Positions 32,772-44,027 of a stretch of 64,000 nucleotides of DNA are shown in pieces. The notes under the pieces are model-generated. The model was not told where the DNA came from. It made no database searches and saw nothing but the letters and a program-made list of their open reading frames with translations. Position numbers and translations under genes: made by a program. The stretch comes from Fonsecaea monophora (lineage: Eukaryota; Ascomycota; Eurotiomycetes; Chaetothyriales; Herpotrichiellaceae), in the NCBI RefSeq assembly GCF_001642475.1, contig NW_019174029.1:52798-116797 (forward strand). The letters run 5' to 3'. Position 1 is the first letter of the stretch, and the number at the start of each line of letters is the position of its first letter.

Positions 32772-33894
32772 ATGATACCGCGAACTTTCAGACCTTGTCT
32801 TTCTACTGCACAACTTGGAACTTTCACAATGCTCCACCAAGCAAAGCTCTCCAACTCTTCCAAGGTGCCAAATGGCAAACTGATATGTAAGTCTCCCTGA
32901 CTCCTTATCCAGAGCGCACAGAAAAGTCGGGAAGGCCAAGGGTGTTGGACCCCAGATAAGGACGGGCTTGGCTCAGGTACCTAAGAGGTATATAAAACAG
33001 ATATGGAGGGCATCTGCTTTCAAGTTGAAGAATAAAACCTGCTTTGAAACGCTGCGCGAATCACGTCGGCAACCATCTAACAACTCACTTCTTCCAGTCG
33101 CCCCTGGCCAGGCCCCGCTAGAGCCTTCGCAAGAGGTGCAGCATGACCAACAACCGCATCGCGCCGCACAATTCACCCACTCCAAGCTCCGTCGCTCAGA
33201 CCTGTCGCCAGACCCCTTCACGCAATTCCACTCCTGGTTCACCGATCCCGCACTAAAGACGGCCGTGCCCGAGACCGTCACTCTGTCCACAGCTTCACTC
33301 CCCAGCGGCCGCGTGTCCAACCGTGTCGTGTACCTCAAGGAACTCGACTCGCGCGGCTTCGTCATCTACTCGAATTTCGGCACGTCTCGCAAGGCAAAAG
33401 ACATCGCCTCGAACAAGTACGCGAGTCTCTGCTTTTGGTGGAAGCCCGTGGAGAGGCAGGTGAGGGTCGAGGGCGTGGTGGAAAGGGTCAGTGCCGAGGA
33501 GAGCCAGCTTTACTTCGACACGAGGGCTAGAGGGTCGCGGATCGGAGCGTGGGCCAGCCAGCAGACAAGTGTCTTGGAGCCTCGCGCGCCAACGTCAACG
33601 ACTGCAGGATCCGAAACGGAGCAGAAGAGTGACGTGCCAGCGGAGGAAGGGGGCGAAGACGACGGACGGGCTGCCCTCGAAGCCCGTGTCAAGGAAATGG
33701 AGGCCCGGTTCGAAGGCCAGGACCACATCCCCGTGCCGCCCTTCTGGGGTGGCCTGAGGATCATACCTGAGACGATCGAGTTCTGGCAAGGACGGGAAAG
33801 CAGACTACACGACCGATTCCTGTACACCAGGATAGGAGATGATCTCGACCAAGACAGCGAGTTAAAGTGGAAGATTGAGAGACTGAGCCCATAA
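32772..33894 (+). CDS. PDX3: Pyridoxamine 5'-phosphate oxidase
   Basis: FMN enzyme that oxidises pyridoxamine/pyridoxine 5'-phosphate to pyridoxal 5'-phosphate (vitamin B6). Exon 1 32772-32886, intron 32887-33097 (211 bp; GTAAGT...CTAAC...CCAG), exon 2 33098-33894; 303 residues. Splicing gives KLIFAPGQA, matching the yeast N-terminus. Motifs: TVTLSTASLPSGRVSNRVVYLKE, GFVIYSNFGTSRKAKDI, FWWKPVERQVRVEG, RGSRIGAWASQQ, and the C-terminal FWGGLRIIPETIEFWQG plus SRLHDRF (FMN and PLP contacts). It is longer than yeast Pdx3 because of an acidic insert of about 40 residues after the AWASQQ motif. The first 20 residues (MIPRTFRPCLSTAQLG) are Arg/Ser-containing and could direct some protein to mitochondria. 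Confidence 0.93.
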
Positions 33895-34459
33895 AGTGAC
33901 GGAGACAAGGGGACGAACGCCGCATCATATCACAATTACAAACTTACAAATGGAACACAAACTCGGATCTTTGTAGAGGTTTCAATATAGAGAGTTGGAT
34001 TCTTCGCCAGCCCTCCTCTTACCAGCTCTTGCCGGTATTCAGCATGTCAACTCCGGTCTGGAGGACTACACAACGGATCTAGACAAAACCTCGGCTGTCT
34101 AGATCATCTATCAGAGTAGCGAGTAGAGATTATTCTTGGTGTTCTGTTGTACACGGGCAACCCCATTTTCCTTTTCCCCCCGAAATCTGCCCCCATGGAG
34201 CTCCCGCCAGCGCCTCCCGCCAGAAGGGAAGGAGAGCCTGCTGATCATGTTCCATATGCGCCACCCACAAAACACCATGCACAAGGCTGTCGCTGGAAGG
34301 ACAGCCGAAACGAGAACGCCGATATGCACAGAACCACCATGTAGTCGTGGCTCGTTTCCTGGGTATCATAATCAATCAACAAAGGGAATGAAGCAGTCGA
34401 GGCAAGCGTTCATCGCCACACTCGACCGGAAAAATTTTTGATGCATCGACGCGAGAATT
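33895..34459. other. Convergent intergenic region
   Basis: 3' flanks of PDX3 (+) and the PPR gene (-). Nothing further recognised. Confidence 0.5.
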
Positions 34460-37400
34460 TTAAACTGTAACACCACCCACCAATGCAAGCACTTTATCAG
34501 CGACAGCTGCGGGATAGCCTTTCTTCAGCATTTCTTGAACCACCGTATTGGCACTAGCCCGATCTTCCGCGGACAGGAAGGCTCGTGTCATGGCCTCGTA
34601 GGTGCTGGGCTCGCGCTTATCCATGCCCAGCTGCTCGTAAATCGCTTTAGCTTTGGCAACCTGACCTACTCCTGCCCATCCATGAATCAGCGTGTTCGCA
34701 ATGTAGGGAGTCATAGAGATGCCACGTCTTTCCATATCGACTAGGATCTCGGACGTCTTCTCCACTTCGTGATTGGCGACCATTGCTTCGAGTAAGTTCT
34801 GATACAGTGTGTCGGTCGGACGAATGTTCCTATCTTGCAAGACGGAATCGAAAACGGCTCTGGCAGCGGGCATGTCGTGCATAACGCAACCTTTGGCATG
34901 GATCAATGAACCATAGTGAACTGCCTCGGGTTGAACACCGGATTGTTTCATTTCGGAAAGGATGGATTCAGCGGCAGCCAGATTGACGGGTTCCAGAGAC
35001 GCGTATGATTCGATGAGCAGTTTGTACGTGTGAGATGTAGGTTTGATGTTCTTGGACTTCATCCGCTCGTAGTACTGCAGGACCTTGCTTCGATCACGCT
35101 TGGTGTTGAGGAAATATTGGATGATGGAATTGTATGGAGCAGGTCGAGGGCGATAATTAGGTGCTGCCTCCATCTCGTCAAACATGTCAACTGCAAACCG
35201 CTCCTCACTTGTTCGGCAAAGGGCGTTCACCAGTGTGCCATATGTGACAGACGAAGGACGGATGCCACGACCCTCCATATCGCCAAAGTACCGGAGGCAG
35301 TCGTCAATCCGTCGAGCTTTGCCAAGCTTACCAATAACGGCGTTGTAGAGGAAAACACTTGGAACGACTCCCTCCGACAAGGCACGTTGGAAAATTTTGA
35401 CGGCTTCGGTAGCTTCATCAAAAGTTCCCTCAAGAGTGGTGATATAAATGCCAAAGGTATTTGCAGAAGGGGCAGCTCCCATATCGAGAAGGTCCTGATG
35501 GAATTTACTTGCTTGTTGACGATCTCCAACAGTCAAGCAGGCCGCAATCATAGAGTCCAAGATCAAAATCCAACCTGCACGAACCGATGGGATCTGCAAT
35601 GACATTGGGACGTCGGCATGTGCCATGCTCAGAATCTCTTGAATCAAATTCGCCTGTTTGGCTTTTCCGGCCGCGGTAATCAGCTTCGCGTAGGCAGAAT
35701 AATGCAAATTTCTGCCTGCTCGACGAACGTTTCTCAATCGAGACAGACCGTCATTCAAATGGTGTTCAATACGGCCCGTCGTGCTCTCAACTAATTCTGA
35801 TATCGCCTTGGACGCACGATAGTCAGTAGTGTGAGCATAGGGATCGAAAGTATCGTTGGTTGCTGCGTCGAGAAGCGCCGGGTGAGGTGACAGGGGCGAT
35901 TGTGGCAACGTCACGGGGGTTGGGGTAGCAGGGTGCAGAAGCTCATTCCAACGTTGCAGGAGATCGGGTCGAGCAGCTCCAACCTTGGGCAAGCTCTCGC
36001 TCACCACGTGAACGGTCGAGGGATCCATAAGGATGCCGCGGTTAAGCACGGTCTCAAGAAGATGGGAAAACCTGGCAGGGTGGGCAGCGTCCACAACCTC
36101 TTGATACATGAGCATTTGAGCCTGAACGTGAAGAGCCAAAGCGATATCCTGAGCATTGAGCTGGTGGACACATTCTGGACCTAAGCTTGCAATAGCGTGC
36201 TGGGCAACTGGGGAGACGAGACCTCCATTTTCGATCATGGCTCGCAATAAGGTGATGCTTGTTGTTGCAGAGACCACAGCCTGTTGCTTTGAAAGAGCTT
36301 CGCCAAAGAGGATGATTGCCTCGTCGATTTCGGCTACAGCGAGTTGATGGCTTGGTTCAGTGTTTGCCGAGGAACGGATACGTTGAAACATCAACCGTGC
36401 TTCAGCGACACCCTCTTCGACGGAACCAGAATTGATCAAAGCCAAAGTGTACATTGCAGCAAAGTCAGTGCTTGGAACAATTTGCGTGGAGTGAGCGGTA
36501 TTCCAGACCGACTTGGCCTTGTTGATATCACCACCTCGAATATACAAAGCAGCAAGAGCCATGACGGGCTCGGCCTTCATATTCAACGAGCTGATGGCAT
36601 CAAAGGATCGAACAGCTTCGTCAGTATTTCCTGCGTCAGCCGCAGCGGTGGAGATCCTCGATAGTGCCTCGTCTCGCACGGCGGATGGGAGGGTGAAATC
36701 ATCAAGGCTTGAAATCGCTGTCGAGTAGGCCTGGTTGTCAATGTGATAACGAACGAGTCCATCCAGTACGAAAACGCTCGTCAAGCTCTCCGACAAAGCT
36801 TGCTCATTTGCCGAGCCATTGAATGATTGGATGATCTTCTCATAGAAACGTAGCCCAGTCTCCGCAAGTCCGCAAGCGTAGTAAGCATTTATCAAGGAAG
36901 CATACACCTTTAGATCAAGCGGATCATTGGCAGCTCTGCTGATGGCGAGGTCGCGATACTCTTCGTACAAACCTTGAGCGGCGTGGATGTCTTGCACAGA
37001 GGCCTGCGCATCGATGACCGTGGTGTACAGCTGTGGCGCCAAAGGAATATTCTGAGCATTCATGTCGGCCAGCAGCGAATTCATATGCCCGACCATCCCA
37101 GATTGGGCACAGGCCTTGACGAGCGCATTGTATACCGTGGCGGAAAGTGGAAAATCTTCAAGGGTTGCCCGCGCAATGTTGTACAACTTGGTAGCAAATG
37201 CAAGCGATGTGTCGGCTGCATAGAGTTGATGTTGTCTGGTAGCAGAGGGGAAGACCAAGGAACCGTCACTACCATATCGAGCAGCTCTTTCACCGAGGTT
37301 CTTTTGCACTTGGTATGCCTCGAGGCTTCTAGCGGCCAAAAAGCGGAGGAGGATCACATATGATGTTGCATTGAGTTCGACGTTCCGCTTTGTCATGTCT

Positions 37401-38296
37401 CCGTACACTTCGAGAGCTCTGGGCCATGGCTGGTAGCCTTGACTGAGATGAATGGCAGAGACCAAGATATGATTGTATGCCTCCACAGTTGGGACATGGC
37501 CATCTTTGATGATCGCTTCGAACAGAGCTGGGATCTCGCTATACCGGTGCTGGGTACCAAGTTGGACGATCTGATCGGAGAGGACAGATTCCTCCGATGC
37601 AAGTGAGGTGATGTCCGTCGGTGACGACGTGTGTTCGAGGCTAGTTGAGGACTCAAATGATGTGGCGCCAGTTTCCAGAACGGAGGGACTCGGTGCTCTG
37701 GTGCTAGCAACAGGACTTCCAACCGCTTCATCGTAAGGAGCGGCATTTTCGATCTGCCGGGACGCGATTTCCTTTGCGATTTCTTCATCTACCTTTGCGA
37801 GGGCTTCTGCTTCCGCCAGAGCTTCCTCGGCATCTTGAATCTTAGGAGTGGCTCGTTCACTGTTAACGCGGGAGACAGTCAGGCGGGTAGTGGGTCGGAG
37901 GAGGTCGACAGGTCGGTAGGACTCGACTCGGTGGTGTTTCGATGTAGGTACAACCCTCTCTTGATTTTTCCAGCCTATTCTTCTCGCGACCTCATGCTTC
38001 TTCCAGTCCGAGTCATCACCAGTCTGTTGCGCATGTTGCCAGGCTGCGTAGTACTGTGCTAACGAGGCGTCACCACCGCCTGATTGAGTAGTATAACCTG
38101 CCTTCGCACCTGCGCCGGAACCCGATGGGCTTGAGAAGGCATTTTGGAGGTGTGTGGTCTTTGTGAATTTGGCGACTGGATAATTTTGGAACTGTCCGAG
38201 TGACTGGCCAGCAGCGACTACGGACGGAGCATAAGTATGGGCGATTCCCTTTGCAACACTGACACGGGCGAGATGTGCGAAGGGCTTGAAAGGCAT
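34460..38296 (-). CDS. Large mitochondrial pentatricopeptide repeat (PPR) protein, Cya5-like
   Basis: Probable mitochondrial RNA-binding translation/maturation factor. Single exon, 1278 residues. The N-terminus (MPFKPFAHLARVSVAKG) is basic, lacks acidic residues for over 50 residues and looks like a mitochondrial presequence. Degenerate PPR units occur from about residue 240 to the end, clearest in the C-terminal third (e.g. GIRPSSVTYGTLVNALC, NIKPTSHTYKLLIESYA, GVQPEAVHYGSLIHAKG, STYEAMTRAFLSAEDR). Size and arrangement resemble the fungal proteins annotated as Cya5, required for COX1 expression in Neurospora; the PPR call is certain, the target RNA is not. An acidic Ala/Glu segment lies at about 155-180. 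Confidence 0.87.
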   Translation of the reverse strand: MPFKPFAHLARVSVAKGIAHTYAPSVVAAGQSLGQFQNYPVAKFTKTTHLQNAFSSPSGSGAGAKAGYTTQSGGGDASLAQYYAAWQHAQQTGDDSDWKKHEVARRIGWKNQERVVPTSKHHRVESYRPVDLLRPTTRLTVSRVNSERATPKIQDAEEALAEAEALAKVDEEIAKEIASRQIENAAPYDEAVGSPVASTRAPSPSVLETGATSFESSTSLEHTSSPTDITSLASEESVLSDQIVQLGTQHRYSEIPALFEAIIKDGHVPTVEAYNHILVSAIHLSQGYQPWPRALEVYGDMTKRNVELNATSYVILLRFLAARSLEAYQVQKNLGERAARYGSDGSLVFPSATRQHQLYAADTSLAFATKLYNIARATLEDFPLSATVYNALVKACAQSGMVGHMNSLLADMNAQNIPLAPQLYTTVIDAQASVQDIHAAQGLYEEYRDLAISRAANDPLDLKVYASLINAYYACGLAETGLRFYEKIIQSFNGSANEQALSESLTSVFVLDGLVRYHIDNQAYSTAISSLDDFTLPSAVRDEALSRISTAAADAGNTDEAVRSFDAISSLNMKAEPVMALAALYIRGGDINKAKSVWNTAHSTQIVPSTDFAAMYTLALINSGSVEEGVAEARLMFQRIRSSANTEPSHQLAVAEIDEAIILFGEALSKQQAVVSATTSITLLRAMIENGGLVSPVAQHAIASLGPECVHQLNAQDIALALHVQAQMLMYQEVVDAAHPARFSHLLETVLNRGILMDPSTVHVVSESLPKVGAARPDLLQRWNELLHPATPTPVTLPQSPLSPHPALLDAATNDTFDPYAHTTDYRASKAISELVESTTGRIEHHLNDGLSRLRNVRRAGRNLHYSAYAKLITAAGKAKQANLIQEILSMAHADVPMSLQIPSVRAGWILILDSMIAACLTVGDRQQASKFHQDLLDMGAAPSANTFGIYITTLEGTFDEATEAVKIFQRALSEGVVPSVFLYNAVIGKLGKARRIDDCLRYFGDMEGRGIRPSSVTYGTLVNALCRTSEERFAVDMFDEMEAAPNYRPRPAPYNSIIQYFLNTKRDRSKVLQYYERMKSKNIKPTSHTYKLLIESYASLEPVNLAAAESILSEMKQSGVQPEAVHYGSLIHAKGCVMHDMPAARAVFDSVLQDRNIRPTDTLYQNLLEAMVANHEVEKTSEILVDMERRGISMTPYIANTLIHGWAGVGQVAKAKAIYEQLGMDKREPSTYEAMTRAFLSAEDRASANTVVQEMLKKGYPAAVADKVLALVGGVTV

Positions 38297-41200
38297 TTAG
38301 GAGAAAGAGATTCTCTTCCTATCGAAGAGCAACGTCTGGAATAGGAATGAAGGCGAACTAGGCAGGTTCATTAGACGACTCGAAAGTCGTCAATGAACGC
38401 GCTGTACCGAAGAGGTGGAATGATGGAAGAGAATGACAAGACACTCGGAGTGGAGTATCTAATGATGGTCGCGTGTCAATCGTAGAGTGGTAGGGGAGGA
38501 AGCAGGATGTTGTATGAAATGGTAGAAATATCCAGGTCGCTCAGGCAGACCTCAATTCGTACTCGTAAAACTCGTGCCTGGCGGAGCGGGATGGAAGCAA
38601 TCGCCAGGCTGGCCCCAAATTGAGTCAGGTGGATGAGAGACGAATCCAGTTAGTTGCTGTCGCTTACGGGGAGAGTTAGGAGCTTCAGGAGCTCCCCTTC
38701 GCCAACCAAAGATGCAGAGAAATGGGAGATGGAGCCGTGAAGCAGGCGAAGCTGATGGCGATTTTCGGGTGCGTGAGGGAATTTCATGTCGAGATTCCTG
38801 TCGATTTTCGAGGCACGTGTCATGTACTTACCCGACAAGGCTAGGGGCCGAACCTTGAGCATGGGAGTTGCTCATTGAGGGCAATCGCCCAGGTCTTTAG
38901 GGCTTCCGGGGGTGACACCCTCGATAATTAGCCCCTGGAGCAGTATCGTCCTCCCCGAACGAATCGTCATAGAGAAAACTTGGGGGCCCGAAATTTGATC
39001 GCCTAAGACCGGGCTCGGGCACCTGGAACTTGTTCTTCCCGGACCCAATTTTGACGGACCTTTCTTGCGAAGCTAACGCACCAAAAGTTCAGTGCGAGTC
39101 ATCAATTTCAATTTTAGACATGACTGAATGACATATTACGGAGTATGCACATGCATTACGGTTTACTGCTATTTCTACAAGTATGCGGACGCCGTGATAC
39201 AGAAGAGTACAGATCGACCTCGTGCATGAATGCTTATCCTCAATCATAGCAATGCGACCCTCTTCTCTCTCGTTATGTCTGTGGTGATGTCAACCACCTG
39301 CGCCTTTGCACCCTGTATTTTGAGGGGAAACAGCAATTATTGACCTATCGTACGAGGAGCAAAACCCGATGCATTGCCCAATCTCCGATCTGATAATCGG
39401 AGGAACGTCGTTGACTTCTCGATACAGCTATCTAGCCTTTCGGACTCGGTTTGCTAGCTCTTGGGAATTGTGATGAACGAGCAGAGAACGGCCAGGGAAA
39501 GTTCTGAATACATGCACAAGATCAGGGAAGGCGATGAATAGGTATACACATGCGTGTAGAGTATCGGACCGTCCTCCTATTCGCACTCTTCACACAAGTC
39601 TTCACGAGTCAATACGCTGTTAAGGCGAGTTGGGGAAACATCAAGGTACGTCTGACCAAACAAGTTCTCCTATTGCTCGACACCGTAGCCTGCGTTCGTT
39701 ATTTTGTCCTATCATTTACATCCTTTGGCGTCGATATGACGACGAGATCGTGGTTACCTTAGACTCAAACAGATCCTCTCAAGAGTACGGTTGCTTGGTA
39801 ATAGCGTTGTTTTGACAGGAACCGCATTGGTACCGAGTATATTGTCCCTATACAGAAAAGGTGGTCGCGGTGGCCCAGGCTAGGCTCGTCACGCACGCAA
39901 TGACCATAGCCCAAAAATTGGACTTGATGTATGCTTGAGGGGCCAGTTGTGCCTGTCTGGGCAAGGGGCAAACTACTGCAACACAGCATCATGACCTAGA
40001 GAAGACGTATTCTCTTGGCTTTTCTGGTGTGGTCTCTCACTATCGAACGGGACGTTCAGGGCTTCGCCGGTACAGGGGTAGAAGCCCAGCGGAGTCTGAT
40101 AAGGGGGGTGAGCAATTCCTCAGAGGTCTCAAGGGTTTCTGGATTAATTAGCAACCAACACGTGGGCTGCTGATTACTATTTACATACTTCCCAATATCT
40201 GCGTACTAGCAGTGTGCAACCAGCTAATCCTCCAACCGCCGTTGACTTATGCCTTACTAACTTGAAGATGTGCAGGTTACGAGGTATACCTGCCATATGC
40301 GGTTAGTCTTCTGCAGTTGATGTCGCGAGGTTCCCTCGCGTTTCGTGCCCGGTACTCGGCGAGTCGGTACGTCAGCCCCGTGGCGCCCACAGCCTCGTAA
40401 TCTGCGATCACCACAGCTGAGAGAGTATTCTGCAGTCATGACTGCGCGTTGGCATAATATCACACCTCTTTCGCAGCGTCGGATTGCATTGTTCACGAAT
40501 GGTCCGAGACAGAACTAGGAGATCAGAGAATTGAGAAGTAAAGACGACAATTCCGCGCGTGGTGGGAAACGGTGTATGTATGCAGTGGCTACAATCTATC
40601 CATATATACTCTGTGCAGCACCTTAAAGGTCACTCGGGTGCAGCTAGACTTTCCTCAGTGTGCACCTACAAGTGATGTCGTTCTCCCCATGCTTGCAGAC
40701 TCATGTATGGGTGTAAATGGGGGACCCATACCTCCTCGACAGACCAAACCAAACGGGCAGAAAGACGAAGATTCAACCTTTTCGGTCTGAGACAAATTCC
40801 GTCTCTGCGCCCAGATATTGTTTTCTAGATATACTATACATACGTGTAGAATCTCGTTTGCTGCGACGTGTGGTAACACAATCTCATCCCCTCCCGGCAG
40901 GTGACTGGACGGACCATAGCCCGCTTGTGAAGAGGAAGAAATACGGGAAACATGATTGGTAGGTGAGTTGGGAGTTGGGTGGGCGGATGGGAAGAGATGG
41001 CATCGTGGTCAGTGCGAGGGTGCCCCGGTACTGGCACTATACGAAAACAGTGGGGTGTTTTGATGGTGGCTTGATTGACAATTAATGACCGAACGGACGG
41101 TTTGTCCTCTTGTCCTTTTTACACAGTATCATCTTCTCTCCCGTACCAATGAACAAGCAAGTAGGCAAGCACAACCTCTGGGCTCTGCCAATCCTGCTCA

Positions 41201-41564
41201 TGCGAGGGAGTAAAAACAGCCAAAACGCCATGCTATGCTAAAAAGCCCTCATTTCCATATCTGTCACACACTCGCAGTTCGATACGAACATCGTCCATGG
41301 ATCTTTCGACTCCCCCATCCATGGCGCGGGATCGAACTATAGACAACGGCCACATATACAGGACAGCATGCCTTCCATGCAATGTCCACCCGTCACTCTT
41401 ATCGTTTGCTCTCTCAGCTTCCAAGAAACGTTACGACACGTCTTGCTCCCGAACCGTGGTCTCTGCATGGGCTCACTCGCATCAAAATCCAACATTGGAG
41501 CAGCCCACGAAGCCAGCCGGTCTGAGTTGTAGCTTGCACTGGAACTCGAAACTCCACTCGGCGA
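38297..41564. other. 3.3 kb gene-poor region
   Basis: No coding sequence could be supported on either strand. Short frames (e.g. 39550-39762 and 40257-40496) lack introns, domains or convincing starts. GC-rich hairpin-like sequence occurs around 40325-40375. May hold a long 5' region for the PPR gene, a non-coding RNA or a decayed element. Confidence 0.45.
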
Positions 41565-42387
41565 TCAACAAGCGCAGCCTTCCTCGGCTGGTTTCTGGTT
41601 GCTTATTGACACATCAATCACTGTGACAAGCGCGCCGTCGTCAGTACCTGTCGGCCAAGTGAACAAAATTTGAATCTGTACTTACTTTGGGGATTTGGCT
41701 GCTGCTCCCCTTCGCCTTCCATACCTGGCAAGGCCTGCGCTATTCTCCTAAAAAGCGCCTTGACATTGTGGCCCAGCTTTGCGCTGGTCTCCATGAAAAT
41801 GGCGCCAGCTCTCTTGGCCTCCTCTTCTCCTTGTTGCGTGGTGACCTCCCTCTTCGAGTCGCCCAGATCTGTCTTGTTGCCGACAAGGACCACAATCACA
41901 TCGTTTCCTCGCTCCCCTCTTACATCATCGATCCACTTGCGTGTTTGCTCAAAGGTTTTGCGAGAGGAGATATCGTAGACCACGACAGCGACGGACGAGT
42001 CACGAATGTACGAGGGGATGAGGGACCGGAAGCGTTCTTGCCCGGCTGTGTCCCACAGCTGGAGGCGGACGGTGCGATCTTCGAGGTACATGGTTTTGGA
42101 GAGAAAGTCGATGCCGATGGTTGCCTGGTAGGTGGTGTCGAAGGAGTCGTACATGAACCGGGTTATTAGGGAGGTCTTGCCAACTGATTCATACCATTCT
42201 GTGTGAGCAGAGCAGGACAGTCCATGGCCGGGAGTTATCAGCACATACCACTCTGTTCCCCCAAGAATACAAGCCTGTAGACAGCTTGTCAGCCCCCAGT
42301 GCCACCCACAGTATCTGCAGAGATATGCGCGTCATACTTGAATTTTTTGAGTGGGTTTGAATACGATCCCACTGCGCTTTGCGCCAT
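41565..42387 (-). CDS. YPT6: Rab6-family small GTPase
   Basis: Golgi Rab GTPase for endosome-to-Golgi and intra-Golgi transport. Exons 42338-42387, 42249-42274, 41686-42183, 41565-41620; 209 residues; all introns GT-AG. Starts MAQSAVGSYSNPLKKFKL. G motifs: GEQSVGKTS (P-loop, with an intron inside the motif), TIGIDF (switch I), WDTAGQERFRSLIPSY (switch II, the Rab6 signature), NKTD and ETSAK. Ends in CAC (...EEGCAC), a double-cysteine geranylgeranylation motif supplied by the last exon. Reading on from exon 3 would give a false C-terminus without the prenyl motif. Confidence 0.95.
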
Positions 42388-42959
42388 GATGAAATATGTC
42401 TTGTATTAAAAGGCCCCGGTTCGCGGGTCGACTCCGAGTATATGTTCGCGGGCTCTGGCGGAGGTGAGGAGGGTGTGTTTAAAGGAGACTATGCTGCGGA
42501 ACCTTGGTTCCGTGGGTAGAAAGAGGAGGAGGAAACGTATCGCTATGGCACGGTCATGACAATGTCCTACTTTGAAGAGAAAGGCGAGGCCGAAAAGGGA
42601 GGAAATCAGGACTACCCCCAGAGGTCGCAAAATTAACTCCTGACCGAGAAGGGCCCCGACTGAATTCGAATCGCGAGTCCGAGATCCAGATTAGGATGCA
42701 GCAGATGTGGAGAGATTTTTTATGGGGATTAAATTGTTGCGAGCAAGCTCTGTCGGGAAAGGGAGCCAACGGCCACAAGCCTCGATCGGACCAAGTAATT
42801 AGTAGTCGACTGACTTTGTCCATTGGTCTTTGCTCGCAATATACTTGTAAATTGCCTTGCACATAACTTTCTTCTCCACGACCACTCACTATTGTTTTCT
42901 CGGGGTTTGTCGGCCACAATTCCAGACTGTACTGTATGGCCGTGCTCCTGCGGTAAACG
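42388..42959. promoter_or_regulatory. Divergent promoter YPT6 / RSM19
   Basis: About 570 bp shared by two divergent housekeeping genes. No specific motif claimed. Confidence 0.4.
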
Positions 42960-43494
42960 ATGCGCGCCACATTTCAGCTCTTGAAGCGGTCCGTTTGGAA
43001 AGGTACGTGGATAAAAAGCCACCCATCAACGACGCATGTAGGCACTGTTGGGGTTGCTACTACCCTGCCAACACAGCGTGTGATCCCTATAACCTAAGCT
43101 CAGGCGCTTACATCTTGTCAATCATATGCACAGGACCGAACCTCGTCTTCCCCGAGCTTCCTACAGTCGTCCATGGCAAAACGCCCACGACGATAAAAAC
43201 CCAGGCGCGGTCCGCCACCATCCTACCCAATTTTGTCGGCCTGAAGTTTGCGGTGCACAATGGAAAGATATATCAGGACGTGTACATCACTGAAGAGATG
43301 GTTGGCCGGAAACTGGGCGAATTCGTGCCGTAAGTCGCACCCTGGCACCCTATCCAAGAATGGTCCTCTCTCGACCTCAAACGAAGGCAGAGCCGAGAGA
43401 TCCTGCGAGGAAGAGAGAATGGTCGAGGATGATGGACTAACTGGAACGTAGTACAAGAAAACGATTCACGTATAAGATGAGCAAGAACAAGTGA
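42960..43494 (+). CDS. RSM19: Mitochondrial 37S ribosomal protein S19 (uS19m)
   Basis: Small mitoribosomal subunit protein at the decoding head. Exons 42960-43002, 43134-43329, 43452-43494; introns 131 and 122 bp, GT-AG; 93 residues, near the 91 of yeast Rsm19. Protein: MRATFQLLKRSVWKGPN start, then TQARSATILPNFVGLKFAVHNGK, VYITEEMVGRKLGEFVP and C-terminal TRKRFTYKMSKNK, the uS19 signature. The third exon is needed to complete the conserved GEF-P-TRKRF motif. Confidence 0.94.
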
Positions 43495-44027
43495 ACAACT
43501 CGAACGGACAGCAGGGAATGATAGCAAGGAGGGAAATTCTGCGAGAGCGCGCGAAGTTTGAGGAATTTTCCCCTGCGTCAAGCCTACAAGGGCAACGACT
43601 ACAGCATAATCACAGCCCCGAGACATCTTCTTAGGCGTTCTCCTCAAGCTAGTGGAGGCCAAACGGAGAAGATGCTAGGCTCACACAGAACCTACCTCGA
43701 AGAGGGTCGATTGAATCATTTGCGATGGAGAAACTCGGTGGGAAGCGTATACTTTGATTCATTGACAGCTGTGATCTTGCTCAGTCGGTCATTGCGTGCT
43801 CAATATCTGTGCGCCATGACGAGATGTTCAAGTGATATCCAATGGTTGTGCAAATCGATTCAACCATTTGTCTGCCGGTATTCATGGACTTTGCCCGTCC
43901 CATCCAGTCCCTAGAGTTTTCACTCCCCATGTTCGCTATGCGCGCCACAAACCACCTATGAAACAAAATAAAAATAAAAATAAGAAGCCCCCATTCCCAA
44001 ATGCGAGCCTTTTGTAACGCTGCTGAC
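43495..44027. other. Convergent intergenic region RSM19 / TAF10
   Basis: 3' flanks only; an AAATAAAAATAAAAATAAG stretch at about 43965-43983 may serve 3'-end formation. Confidence 0.45.

Noticed and set aside
39550..39762. Short frame with a hydrophobic start (MRVEYRTVLLFALFTQVF)
   Set aside because: Looks like a signal peptide by chance, but the rest has no Cys pattern or family match and possible splice sites give no longer product.
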